From positions 15,499-79,498 of the forward strand of contig JBJEPW010000042.1 in assembly GCA_051881435.1 (NCBI GenBank): 64,000 nucleotides of DNA, in the 5' to 3' direction. Of this stretch, positions 1 to 8,039 are shown piece by piece. This DNA comes from Fimenecus sp051881435 (GTDB lineage Bacteria > Bacillota > Clostridia > Oscillospirales > Acutalibacteraceae). The notes under the pieces were generated by a model that worked only from the letters and a program-made list of their open reading frames with translations, was not told the origin of the DNA and did no database searches. Within the stretch, counting starts at the first letter, position 1, and each line of letters opens with the position of its first letter. A program made the translations under genes and the position numbers.

Positions 1-2
1 GT

Positions 3-86
3 GCCAAAGACAATATGAAAATTATCGGAATTTTGTATGTTTGTGCCGTTATACCGGGAATTATTCTTCACCTTGCGGGAATTTAA
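3..86 (+). CDS. C-terminal end of a membrane protein (partial)
   Basis: An open frame enters from the left edge and stops at 84-86, giving 27 residues ending IIGILYVCAVIPGIILHLAGI without its first residues. The last 20 residues are uniformly hydrophobic, so this is probably the final membrane helix of a transporter or other integral membrane protein. It ends just before the promoter of the next gene. The family cannot be decided from so short a piece. Confidence 0.45.
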   Translation, partial: AKDNMKIIGILYVCAVIPGIILHLAGI

Positions 87-98
87 ACCAAATAAGTG

Positions 99-127
99 TT
101 TACTTTTAAGTTTTAATGTGTTAAAAT
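99..127 (+). promoter_or_regulatory. Putative sigma-A promoter of yerC
   Basis: TTTACT at 99-104, a 17-bp spacer, and TAAAAT at 122-127. It sits 31 bp before the yerC start, with a GGAGGT ribosome binding site at 143-148 between them. Confidence 0.5.
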
Positions 128-158
128 GTGATTAGTAAACTTTGGAGGTTTATACGAA

Positions 159-446
159 ATGGGAAGAAAATTTAAAAATGAAAATACAGATTTCCTCGTG
201 GACTGCATTATGCAGCTTGAGGACCGCGAGGAGTGTTATAAGTTTTTTCAAGACCTTTGCACCGTTACGGAATTTCACGCAATGGCGCAGCGCTGTGTTG
301 TGGCTAAAATGCTTTCGGAAAAGAAGGTATATGCGGATATTGTAAGTGCAACAGGTGCGTCAACAGCCACAATAAGCCGTGTTAACCGTTCACTTCAAGA
401 CGGTGCCGACGGTTACGATATTGTGTTCGACAGGCTTTTAAAATGA
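159..446 (+). CDS. yerC: YerC/YecD family TrpR-related regulator
   Basis: A 95-residue protein of the length usual for the YerC/YecD family, small DNA-binding proteins related to the Trp repressor. The first half is helical (residues 8-60, with the segment ECYKFFQDLCTVTEFHAMAQ). The second half carries the helix-turn-helix, including the recognition segment GASTATISRVNRSLQ. The start is supported by GGAGGT 10 bp upstream. The stop overlaps the next gene's ATG (ATGA), so the two are probably translationally coupled. The regulatory target of YerC is not established. The family call is by recognition of sequence and length. Confidence 0.88.
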   Translation: MGRKFKNENTDFLVDCIMQLEDREECYKFFQDLCTVTEFHAMAQRCVVAKMLSEKKVYADIVSATGASTATISRVNRSLQDGADGYDIVFDRLLK

Positions 447-1189
447 GTTACGGTGTTTTTTCCTCGGTCTATGATATTCTGACCGAAAATGTGGATTATA
501 AATTCCTTGCGCAGAAAATATGCTCTCTGTTATCCCTTAACGGTGTTGACGGGGGGCTTTTGCTTGACTTAGGGTGCGGAACGGGCACACTTTCTTTTTT
601 GCTTGAAGAAAAAGGGTACGAGGTTATCGGTGCGGACCCAAGCGAAGATATGCTGGCTGTTGCAAACGAAAAGAAATACGAAAACGGCTCCTCGGCTATG
701 TTCCTTTGCCAGAGCGGAGAAAGCCTTGACCTTTACGGCACGGTGGATTGTGCCGTATGCAGTCTTGACACTTTAAATCATATTGATTCCCTTGATAAAA
801 TTCGTGAAACTTTCCGCAGAGTGTCGCTTTTTATGAACAAGGGCGGAGTTTTTGTTTTTGATATAAACACATCCTATAAGCACAAGGAGATTTTGGGGAA
901 CAATACCTTTGTCTATGATATGGACGAGGTTTACTGCGTTTGGCAAAACACATTTGATGAAGAGCGCAGTCGCACGCAGATTGACCTTGATTTCTTTATC
1001 AAGGATGAAAATGACGAGATTTACGAAAGATACAGCGAAAGCTTTTATGAATATGTATATGAACTTGATGACATACTGAAATTACTTAAAGATAACGGTT
1101 TTTCGGTTATCGGGTGCTTTGACGATTACAGCGATAAAGATATAACGGAAAAGACACAGCGCATAACCGTTGCCGCAAGGAAGGAATAA
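443..1189 (+). CDS. Class I SAM-dependent methyltransferase
   Basis: A 248-residue cytoplasmic methyltransferase. Motif I is clear at LLLDLGCGTGTLSFLLEEKG (about residues 40-59), followed by VIGADPSEDMLAVA (motif II, with the acidic residue that contacts the SAM ribose) and a post-I segment CAVCSLDTLNHI. The C-terminal half (FDINTSYKHKEILGN onward) resembles the Methyltransf_25 type common in Firmicutes. The substrate is unknown. It overlaps yerC by 4 bp and hslO starts 3 bp after it, so the three are likely one transcription unit. No sign of truncation. Confidence 0.85.
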   Translation: MSYGVFSSVYDILTENVDYKFLAQKICSLLSLNGVDGGLLLDLGCGTGTLSFLLEEKGYEVIGADPSEDMLAVANEKKYENGSSAMFLCQSGESLDLYGTVDCAVCSLDTLNHIDSLDKIRETFRRVSLFMNKGGVFVFDINTSYKHKEILGNNTFVYDMDEVYCVWQNTFDEERSRTQIDLDFFIKDENDEIYERYSESFYEYVYELDDILKLLKDNGFSVIGCFDDYSDKDITEKTQRITVAARKE

Positions 1190-1192
1190 ATA

Positions 1193-2074
1193 ATGAACGA
1201 ACTTGTAAGAGCGATTTCGGAGGACGGCACTCTTTATGCACTTGCTCTTAATTCCACCGAAATGGTAAAAAAAATGCAGGAAATTCACGGTACATCAAAG
1301 GTTTGCTCGGCGGCGCTGGGCAGACTTATTACCGCCGCTTCTATGATGGGCGTGCTTTTAAAAGGTGAAAAAGACACACTTACCTTGAAAATAAACGGCG
1401 GCGGTCCTGCCTCACCTGTTGTGGCTGTCAGCAATTCAAAAGGAATTGTGAAAGGCTATGTTGGCGACAACAGCGTTCAGCTTCCCCTTAACAAAAAAGG
1501 CAAGCTTGATGTGTCGGGTGCCGTTGGTAAAGAAGGATTTTTAACGGTGATTAAGGATTTGGGACTTAAAGAGCCCTACTGCGCGCAAATTCCCATAGCG
1601 TCGGGTGAAATTGCCGAGGATATTACGGCTTATTACGCGATAAGCGAGCAGACGCCCACGGTGTGCGCTCTCGGCGTGCTTGTAAATCCCGATAATGAAG
1701 AGGTTTTATTGGCGGGCGGATTTTTAATTCAGCTTTTACCCACAGCGGACGACGATACAATATCACTTGTTGAAAAAGGGCTTGAAAATATTAAGCCTGT
1801 AACTACAATGCTTGCCGACGGTCTTACTCCCGAGGAAATTTGTCAGGCGGTTTTGCCTGAATTTAAAATGGAAGTGCTGGACCGCACAGATGTGGATTAC
1901 AAATGCGATTGCAGTGAAGAAAGAGTTACAGCGGCGCTCATAAGCATAGGGGCGGACGGTCTTCGTGAAATGGCAGAGGACGAGCAGACAGAGGTTGTGT
2001 GCCATTTCTGCAACAAGAAGTATGTTTATTCCAGAGAACAGATATTAAAGCTTTTGCAAGAGGCAAATATATAA
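1193..2074 (+). CDS. hslO: Hsp33 redox-regulated molecular chaperone
   Basis: A 293-residue protein matching Hsp33 along its whole length. The N-terminal chaperone domain contains the conserved segment TLKINGGGPASPVVAVSN. The C-terminal redox switch carries the four zinc-binding cysteines as CDC (near residue 238) and CHFC (near residue 270). In the family, oxidation of these cysteines releases zinc and activates the holdase that protects unfolding proteins under oxidative stress in the cytoplasm. The start has AAGGAA 6-7 bp upstream. It is the last gene of the yerC cluster and is followed by an intergenic repeat. Confidence 0.95.
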   Translation: MNELVRAISEDGTLYALALNSTEMVKKMQEIHGTSKVCSAALGRLITAASMMGVLLKGEKDTLTLKINGGGPASPVVAVSNSKGIVKGYVGDNSVQLPLNKKGKLDVSGAVGKEGFLTVIKDLGLKEPYCAQIPIASGEIAEDITAYYAISEQTPTVCALGVLVNPDNEEVLLAGGFLIQLLPTADDDTISLVEKGLENIKPVTTMLADGLTPEEICQAVLPEFKMEVLDRTDVDYKCDCSEERVTAALISIGADGLREMAEDEQTEVVCHFCNKKYVYSREQILKLLQEANI

Positions 2075-2100
2075 TTGCAAAATTGCATGGTTTGGCGTTT

Positions 2101-2233
2101 TTCCTCCCTCTGACGAGGGAGGTGTCATTTCGCTTGCGAAATGACGGAGGGAGAGAAAGCATTTCGGTTAACGAATTTTTTTCTCTCCCCCAGCCGCCAT
2201 ACGGCGACAGCCCCCTCGTCAGAGGGGGCAATA
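2101..2233 (+). repeat. MITE-like palindromic intergenic repeat (copy 1)
   Basis: A ~130-bp element. One end is CCTCCCTCTGACGAGGGAGG; the other is the near-mirror CCCCCTCGTCAGAGGGGGC. Between them lie smaller palindromes (GTCATTTCGCTTGCGAAATGAC at about 2124-2145, CCGCCATACGGCG at about 2191-2203) and two inverted GAGAGAAA/TTTCTCTC blocks. A reversed relative lies at 16843-16957. The rest of 2075-2375 shows no gene. Confidence 0.7.
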
Positions 2234-2335
2234 ATTTATAGTGCGTTTGTTACCCGAAGTTCCCTCTGAGAGGGAGCGGAATAGGTTTTTTTATGATTTT
2301 ACGGCAAGCAATCCACTGACCTACCATATAATTTA

Positions 2336-2371
2336 CAAATGAGCAGTTGAAAATTCAACTGCTCATTTTTT
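2336..2371. terminator. Rho-independent terminator, possibly bidirectional
   Basis: An 11-bp perfect stem, GAGCAGTTGAA (2341-2351) and TTCAACTGCTC (2354-2364), flanked by A residues on the left and T residues on the right. It separates hslO from the convergent zinc-ribbon gene. Confidence 0.75.
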
Positions 2372-2375
2372 ATGT

Positions 2376-3185
2376 TTATTTTGTTTTTCCGCAAACGCTG
2401 CACTTATACCCTGTTACAACGGTTTCGTCATACGCCGCTGTATCTACAACCCATTCATTTGTTGTGTAGGTTTCAATGTCACTTACCGGTTCATATTGAT
2501 TACGAAAAGCTCTTATGGGGTCTCCGTCGTAGCTCGGAGTATGAACGCTGTCAAAATGGGCGTAGTACAAATCAAGGCTTGCAAATTCCTTACTGCACAC
2601 GGGGCATCTATATTTTGTAACCGTGCGCTGATGTTCCACCGCTTCGTAATGCCCCACCTCATCGTGATGAACGGTTTTTGTTATTGCAACCCAAGTGTGA
2701 CCGTTGGCACAGGGGTTATATGCGGTAGTTCCCGCCGTATTGTTTTCGGAACCTGTTTTAGCGGTATCGGGTTCACGGCTGTTGTTTTCGGTCGGTACAG
2801 TACTGTCTGTATTGACGGGTGTGTTACCGTTCAAAGAAGAACCGCCTGAATTATCGGGTAATGAAGTTGTATTCTCGTTCTGACCGTTGGCAAGGCTTGT
2901 ATCATCATTATGAGTAACATCGGAAGTTGATGCTTCGTCTGCGATATTACTTTCGGGATAATATGCTCTGCCTTTATCACGGAAATAAAACACTGCGCTC
3001 AATACAATGGACAGCGCGGCAACTACGGCTGCCGCCGATATATAAATTGCTTTAATATTCGGTTTATTTTTTATATGAGGAAGTTTAACCGCCACGGGCT
3101 CGTCTAACCGTTGCATACAGTAAGGGCAGAATTTAGCCTCGCCGGGCAACTCTTTACCGCAGTGTGGGCATTTAACAACATCCAT
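2376..3185 (-). CDS. Zinc-ribbon membrane protein with C-terminal Cys/His module
   Basis: About 269 residues. The N-terminus is a zinc ribbon (CPHCGKELPGEAKFCPYCMQ). One transmembrane helix follows (AIYISAAAVVAALSIVLSAV, about residues 47-70), then a long Ser/Thr/Asn-rich linker. The C-terminal third holds the CPVCSKEF...HFDSVH module, resembling a C2H2 finger, and a final CSVCGKTK. The topology suggests a cytoplasmic zinc ribbon and an extracellular remainder. The function is unknown. The start is ambiguous among three clustered codons (GTG 3194, ATG 3191, ATG 3185). The last is chosen because GGTGA lies at suitable spacing. Confidence 0.7.
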   Translation of the reverse strand: MDVVKCPHCGKELPGEAKFCPYCMQRLDEPVAVKLPHIKNKPNIKAIYISAAAVVAALSIVLSAVFYFRDKGRAYYPESNIADEASTSDVTHNDDTSLANGQNENTTSLPDNSGGSSLNGNTPVNTDSTVPTENNSREPDTAKTGSENNTAGTTAYNPCANGHTWVAITKTVHHDEVGHYEAVEHQRTVTKYRCPVCSKEFASLDLYYAHFDSVHTPSYDGDPIRAFRNQYEPVSDIETYTTNEWVVDTAAYDETVVTGYKCSVCGKTK

Positions 3186-3220
3186 TCTCATCACCGAGTA
3201 TATTATAAATGTATATTGTT

Positions 3221-3259
3221 AAAAAAGCAAGAAAGACCTTGCAAAATACAAGGTCTTTC
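3221..3259 (-). terminator. Rho-independent terminator after the PUA/EVE-like gene
   Basis: Stem GAAAGACCTTG (3231-3241) and CAAGGTCTTTC (3249-3259). The A-run at 3221-3226 reads as a T-run on the minus strand, so it terminates the gene at 3268-3786. Confidence 0.75.
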
Positions 3260-3267
3260 CGAATAAA

Positions 3268-3786
3268 TTAAACCGATTGGGTTTTAGATTTGTAAAACGC
3301 GTATATTTTTTCACATAACGCCGTATCACGGATGTGTTCAACGGTTGCACGGGGACTGCATTGCACTGCGGAAAATCCGAATATCTGCTCAATTTCGGAT
3401 TTGTCACACCACTCGTAAAATTCCGTTGTATTGCGGTATGCGGAAAATCCGTATGTTTTAAATTCTTCGTATTTATCCGCTTTCGGTGCATCATCTAACA
3501 CACGGCAAACATAGTATTTGTCGCGAGCGGAATCGTTGAGTAAAACCAAATCGCCAAATTGCATCGAATGAAACGCATTAAATGCTTTTTTGAAATCCGG
3601 TGAGCCGGCATACGCCTTATTTGCGCCGTTTATATACTCGTCATACGAATTCCAAAAACCGTTATACAGCCAGCCGATGGCAATAACTCGTTTCAATCCG
3701 CAAAAGCAAAATGGATCGAATTTTTTATCGGGAAATTTGTTTTTTTCTTCAATATACGGGTTTAAATTCATTTTCCAAACTGTCAT
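3268..3786 (-). CDS. Hypothetical protein, possible PUA/EVE-like fold
   Basis: 172 residues, no signal peptide or membrane helix. The pattern VIAIGW near residue 37, FHSMQFGDLVLL near residue 77, and DKYYVCRVLDD near residue 92 resembles the IAIGW...MKxGDxVL...YYxGxV arrangement of EVE/PUA-like modules that bind modified bases and often occur in restriction or RNA-modification proteins. This is inference from pattern only. No catalytic partner lies nearby. The start at 3786 is chosen over the ATG six bases upstream because AGGAG then has normal spacing. A terminator follows immediately, so it appears monocistronic. Confidence 0.55.
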   Translation of the reverse strand: MTVWKMNLNPYIEEKNKFPDKKFDPFCFCGLKRVIAIGWLYNGFWNSYDEYINGANKAYAGSPDFKKAFNAFHSMQFGDLVLLNDSARDKYYVCRVLDDAPKADKYEEFKTYGFSAYRNTTEFYEWCDKSEIEQIFGFSAVQCSPRATVEHIRDTALCEKIYAFYKSKTQSV

Positions 3787-4081
3787 TTTCATTTCTCCTA
3801 TTATGTATGTTTTTACCTAAACTCTATTCTGCACAAAGGATAATATTATAGTTTTATCCTTTGTGCATTACAATTCTAAAATATAATATATGCATTAAAC
3901 TTCTCTTTTTCTATGCGAACAAAACTACTCTTGATTTTTCAACGCATAGGAAGACCTTGATGAAGTACTATACTTCAATAAATTAGCAACGCTTGTTAAG
4001 TCACTAATAGTTGAAGATGCATCATTAGGGTAAAAAATTATTCATAGATATCTCCAAACATAGCAATTTAATACTTTGGCA

Positions 4082-7000
4082 TTATGAATGTGTCCACTCC
4101 ATTCTATACCATTCAAAATTCTCGTAATCATATACTTCAACATAAGTCTCCCAAAATCCATCTGCCCTATGGTGCTTTGTTGGTAACCTAACCGTATCTC
4201 TTAGTGCGTTTGCAGCATTCTCAGCATTATCCAAGGAATATGTTGTCATTTTTTTTGAATCGGTATAATCATTAGACTGATATTGCAAATCATTCCCACC
4301 TGCTTTCCAATTAGCAGAATCTTCAAAGATTGCTTCAGTTATTCCGGAATGATAAAATGCAAACTCTCCTATCAAATTTACGCTTGCAGGTATAGTGACT
4401 GTTATCAGAGAATAGCAATTGCAAAAAGCCAATTTATTGATTTTAACCAATGAATTTGGAAGTGAAACCGACGAAAGATTTATGCAATTATAAAATGCTG
4501 ATGATCCAATTGTTTTTATAGTATCTGGAAATACAATATTTTTCAATTGTGTAAGCATCTCAAATCCATTATCTTGAATTTGCGTAACCTCAATTCCATT
4601 ATGTGTTTCAGGAATGATGATTTCTGTATAGTTCTTTGCGCCCTCCCCGGCTCTAACTCCATAAGTTCCATCAGGGAGCAAGGTATATTCTAAAATATTA
4701 GTAGAAGACATCGTGCCGAGAGTTTGCGTTGTCCCATCGGTATAGGTCACCACAAGTTCGCCGTCGACGATTTCCATATTGGCAATACCTCTGCCATCTG
4801 CACCGGCATCACCTTTGTCACCTTTATCTCCCTTTTCGCCCGTATCGCCTTTGTCGCCCTTTTCCCCTTTGATATTGCCGAGGTTGAGGGCTGTGCCGTT
4901 TGTGAGTGTAACGGTCAATGTACCGTCGGTGGCAACGGTAACGGTTGCAATGCCTACGCCGTCTGTACCGTCTGTGCCGTCAGTGCCGTTTGTACCTGCG
5001 TCACCCTTGTCGCCCTTGTCACCTTTTGCGCCTTTAATATTTCCAAGATTTAATGTTGCGCCGTCGGATAGGGTGAGGACAAGTTCGTCCGCCGCATTGA
5101 TTTCTACATTCGTAATGCCGATGCCGTCCGCACCTTTGATGTTGCCCAGGTTGAGCACCGTACCGTTTGTGAGCGTAACGCTTAACACGCCGCTGGTGGA
5201 AATTGTGACATCGGCAATGCCGACACCGTCTGCACCATTCACACCGTCTGCGCCGTTTGTGCCTGCATCGCCCTTGTCGCCTTTATCACCTTTATCGCCT
5301 TTTGCGCCTTTAATATTGCCGAGGTTTATGCTTGCGCCGTCAGAGAAGGTGAGCACAAGTTCGTCTGCCGCGTTGATTTCTACATTGGAAATCCCGATAC
5401 CGTCTTGCCCGTCCGCACCATTCGTGCCGTCCACACCGTCTCTGCCGTCAGCACCGTTTGTACCGTCAATACCGTCGCGCCCGTCTGCACCGACAACCAC
5501 GCCGAGATTTGCCGTTGTGCCGTCTGTATAAGTAATCACAAGTTCGCCCGCGGCGTTGATAGAAGTAGATGCAACGCCGATACCGTCTTGCCCGTCCGCA
5601 CCATTCGTGCCGTCCACGCCGTCTCTGCCGTCAGCACCATTCGCACCATCAATACCGTCGCGCCCGTCTGCACCGACAACCACGCCGAGATTTGCCGTAG
5701 TGCCGTCTGTATAAGTAATCACAAGTTCACCGGCGGCGTTAATTGAAGTTGATGCAACACCAACGCCGTCCTGCCCGTCCACACCGTTTGTGCCATCAAC
5801 ACCATCTCGTCCGTCCGCACCGTCCGTGCCATTTGTGCCGTCGTGCCCGTCTGCACCGACAACCACGCCGAGATTTGCCGTAGTGCCGTCTGTATAAGTA
5901 ATCACAAGTTCACTGGCGGCGTTAATCGAAGTCGCTGCAACACCAACACCGTCCTGCCCGTCCGTGCCGTTTGTGCCGTCCACGCCGTCTCGCCCGTCTG
6001 TGCCGACAACCACGCCGAGATTTACCGATGTACCGTCTGTGTATGTAATCACAAGTTCACCGGCGGCGTTAATCGAAGTCGATGCAACACCAACACCGTC
6101 CTGCCCGTCTGCACCGTTTGTACCGTCCACACCGTCTCTGCCGTCTGCACCGTTTGTGCCGTCTCTGCCGTCAGCGCCTTTTATATTGCCGAGGTTTAAT
6201 GTGGCACCGCTTGTTAATTCGATTTCCAATGTACCGCTTTCGGTAATCGTAATATTGGAAATACCAACACCGTCCGCGCCGTCTGCACCATCCGCACCGT
6301 CGCGCCCGTCCTGTCCATCGGCGCCGTTTGTGCCGTCCACACCGTCACGCCCGTTCGCGCCCACAACCACGCCGAGATTGGCGGTTGTGTGGTCGGAATA
6401 GGTCAGCACCAATTCGCCTCTTGCGTTAATTTCGGAATTGACTACGCTGATGCCGTCTTGCCCGTCAGCACCGTCGCGTCCGTCTGTACCGTTTATACCG
6501 TCTGCGCCGTCTCTGCCATCTTGCCCATCTGCGCCATCTCTGCCATCGGCACCGATAACATTCCCGAGGTTGGAACGCTGACCGTTAGAGTAGGTCAGAA
6601 CCAATTCACCGTCGGAATTGATTTGGGCGTTGGTTACGCTGATACCGTCCTGCCCGTTTGCGCCATCCAACCCGTCTCTGCCGTTTGCACCGTCCATGCC
6701 GTCACGCCCGTTTGCGCCCACGACCACGCCGAGATTGGCAGTAGTATTGTCGGAATACGTCAACACAAGTTCACCGTTTGCGTTGATTGCAGAGCGCACG
6801 ATACTAATACCGTCGTGTCCGTCCGTGCCGTTTGTACCGTCCACACCGTCGCGCCCGTCTGCACCATTCGCACCGTCCACGCCGTCGCGCCCGTTCGCGC
6901 CGACAACCACACCGAGATTGGCGGTTTGCCCGTTGGTATAGGTTAATACCAATTCGCCGTTTTCATTGATGATGCTGTTTGCAACGCCGACACCGTCCGC

Positions 7001-7657
7001 ACCGTTCATGCCCACAACTCTGTCCAAATTTACGGTTGTTCCGTCTGAAAAGGTCAGCACCAACTGCCCGTCTTCGTTCATATCCGCAGCGGAAATGCCG
7101 ACCCCGTCTTGCCCGTCGCGCCCGTCTGTACCGTTCACGCCGTCAACGCCGTCCCGACCGTTTACCCCGTCTTGCCCATTTGTACCGTCTTTGCCGTTTT
7201 GTCCGTTTGCGCCGTCTTTCCCATCTGCGCCGTCTTTTCCGTCTGCGCCGACCGCTTTGCCCAAATTAAGCACTGTGCCGTCGGAAAGCGTTATCAGCAA
7301 TTCGCCGTCTTGTGAAAACGCGGCGGTTTTTATGCTTGTCGGGTCTGTGTCTGCATTGGCTTTCAAAGAGGCTGTCCAATCCTTTTGTGTGCCTGAATAG
7401 CCGTTTTCTACGGCAATTTCATAAGCCGATTTGCCGTTTAACGAAGAAAGCCACTCCTGCACCGTGCCGTTATACCCGTATTGCACCGCCAATTCATATG
7501 CGGAAAGCCCGTTTTTCACCGTAGTATTTGCAGGAACACCGCTTCTTCTGTGCACAAGCGTCGCCGCCCCCACCGAAATTCCAAAAATCAGTACCACTGA
7601 AAGAATCACAGAGATGATTTTCAATCCGATTTTCGAGTTAATTCCATTTTTTTGCAA
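4082..7657 (-). CDS. Giant collagen-like surface protein with BspA-type C-terminus
   Basis: 1191 residues. A short cytoplasmic N-terminus is followed by one hydrophobic segment (about residues 12-33) acting as signal anchor. Two copies of a SAYELAVxxGYxGT/EW motif come next. The bulk (about 110-990) is a repeating unit: collagen-type Gly-X-Y stretches rich in GADGRDG/GTNGADG alternate with about sixteen ~30-residue beta modules of the type ITYTDGTTANLGVVVG. Later modules use GDKGDKG triplets. The C-terminus (about 1000-1110) has BspA-like LRR_5 repeats (IIIPETHNGIEVTQIQ, AFYNCINLSSVSLP) and an aromatic tail with no LPXTG motif. The start codon is TTG (7655-7657), the only in-frame option with a GAGGATGAG upstream. 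It is likely exported and rod-like, for adhesion or surface display. The DNA is strongly repetitive, so the copy number may be mis-assembled. Confidence 0.85.
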   Translation of the reverse strand: MQKNGINSKIGLKIISVILSVVLIFGISVGAATLVHRRSGVPANTTVKNGLSAYELAVQYGYNGTVQEWLSSLNGKSAYEIAVENGYSGTQKDWTASLKANADTDPTSIKTAAFSQDGELLITLSDGTVLNLGKAVGADGKDGADGKDGANGQNGKDGTNGQDGVNGRDGVDGVNGTDGRDGQDGVGISAADMNEDGQLVLTFSDGTTVNLDRVVGMNGADGVGVANSIINENGELVLTYTNGQTANLGVVVGANGRDGVDGANGADGRDGVDGTNGTDGHDGISIVRSAINANGELVLTYSDNTTANLGVVVGANGRDGMDGANGRDGLDGANGQDGISVTNAQINSDGELVLTYSNGQRSNLGNVIGADGRDGADGQDGRDGADGINGTDGRDGADGQDGISVVNSEINARGELVLTYSDHTTANLGVVVGANGRDGVDGTNGADGQDGRDGADGADGADGVGISNITITESGTLEIELTSGATLNLGNIKGADGRDGTNGADGRDGVDGTNGADGQDGVGVASTSINAAGELVITYTDGTSVNLGVVVGTDGRDGVDGTNGTDGQDGVGVAATSINAASELVITYTDGTTANLGVVVGADGHDGTNGTDGADGRDGVDGTNGVDGQDGVGVASTSINAAGELVITYTDGTTANLGVVVGADGRDGIDGANGADGRDGVDGTNGADGQDGIGVASTSINAAGELVITYTDGTTANLGVVVGADGRDGIDGTNGADGRDGVDGTNGADGQDGIGISNVEINAADELVLTFSDGASINLGNIKGAKGDKGDKGDKGDAGTNGADGVNGADGVGIADVTISTSGVLSVTLTNGTVLNLGNIKGADGIGITNVEINAADELVLTLSDGATLNLGNIKGAKGDKGDKGDAGTNGTDGTDGTDGVGIATVTVATDGTLTVTLTNGTALNLGNIKGEKGDKGDTGEKGDKGDKGDAGADGRGIANMEIVDGELVVTYTDGTTQTLGTMSSTNILEYTLLPDGTYGVRAGEGAKNYTEIIIPETHNGIEVTQIQDNGFEMLTQLKNIVFPDTIKTIGSSAFYNCINLSSVSLPNSLVKINKLAFCNCYSLITVTIPASVNLIGEFAFYHSGITEAIFEDSANWKAGGNDLQYQSNDYTDSKKMTTYSLDNAENAANALRDTVRLPTKHHRADGFWETYVEVYDYENFEWYRMEWTHS

Positions 7658-7711
7658 AACTTACTCATCCTCTTCCATTATTATTTCTTTCATAATAACA
7701 TATCGTATTAT

Positions 7712-7740
7712 ATTTTGCAAGTAATTTTTACTTGCAAAAT
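7712..7740. promoter_or_regulatory. 13-bp perfect inverted repeat, candidate operator
   Basis: ATTTTGCAAGTAA (7712-7724), a TTT centre, and TTACTTGCAAAAT (7728-7740). It lies between the divergent collagen-like gene and the ribbon-helix-helix gene, close to a TATAAT at 7747-7752. This is a likely binding site for the neighbouring regulator. Confidence 0.5.
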
Positions 7741-7796
7741 TGCTTGTATAATTTTACTGCTTTTTGCAATAAAATTTATAGTATAGAGGTGATTGA

Positions 7797-7964
7797 ATGT
7801 TTGAAATACAAAATCAACAAAAATCAAATAAAACAATTCGTATGCCTGACGAGCTGATTGACAGATTACAGACTATTGCCGACCAAAACAATATCTCGTT
7901 CAATCAATTAGTTGTTCAGTGCTGTGAATACGCCTTAAACAATATGTTGAAATCCGGTGAATAA
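7797..7964 (+). CDS. Small ribbon-helix-helix (Arc-type) protein
   Basis: 55 residues. The N-terminal strand SNKTIRMPDELIDRLQTIAD and the following helix with ISFNQLVVQCCEYAL match the MetJ/Arc ribbon-helix-helix pattern: a basic beta strand, two helices, and an FNQLV turn. Members bind DNA as dimers and commonly autoregulate. The ribosome binding site GAGGTG is at 7786-7791. A perfect inverted repeat lies upstream and a terminator directly downstream. The protein probably controls itself and possibly the divergent collagen-like gene. That link is inference from position. Confidence 0.75.
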   Translation: MFEIQNQQKSNKTIRMPDELIDRLQTIADQNNISFNQLVVQCCEYALNNMLKSGE

Positions 7965-7969
7965 CAAAC

Positions 7970-8008
7970 AACCACCCTCCTGTATTATACAGAAAGGTGG
8001 TTATTTTG
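7970..8008 (+). terminator. Rho-independent terminator of the small RHH gene
   Basis: Stem AACCACC (7970-7976) with GGTGGTT (7996-8002), followed by ATTTTGT. It begins 6 bp after the stop codon. Confidence 0.65.
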
Positions 8009-8039
8009 TACTATGCGGGCTGCATAGAGTTTTAAGTTT

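Noticed and set aside
1938..2241. Frames across the repeat at 2101-2233 on both strands
   Set aside because: They read through the palindromic repeat and the hslO end; shadow frames.
3925..4041. 38-codon minus-strand stretch with protein-like composition between two genes
   Set aside because: No start codon or ribosome binding site; may be the end of a lost gene, but too short to support.
5405..6199. Regularly spaced near-identical DNA repeats that could suggest a CRISPR array
   Set aside because: The repeats are in phase with the collagen-like protein and have no unique spacers of constant length.
4724..7400. Several long open frames on the plus strand opposite the collagen-like gene, rich in Pro-Ser-Ala-Pro or Cys-Thr-Val repeats
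   Set aside because: They are antisense readings of the Gly-Asp-Gly repeats; no ribosome binding sites and no sensible composition.
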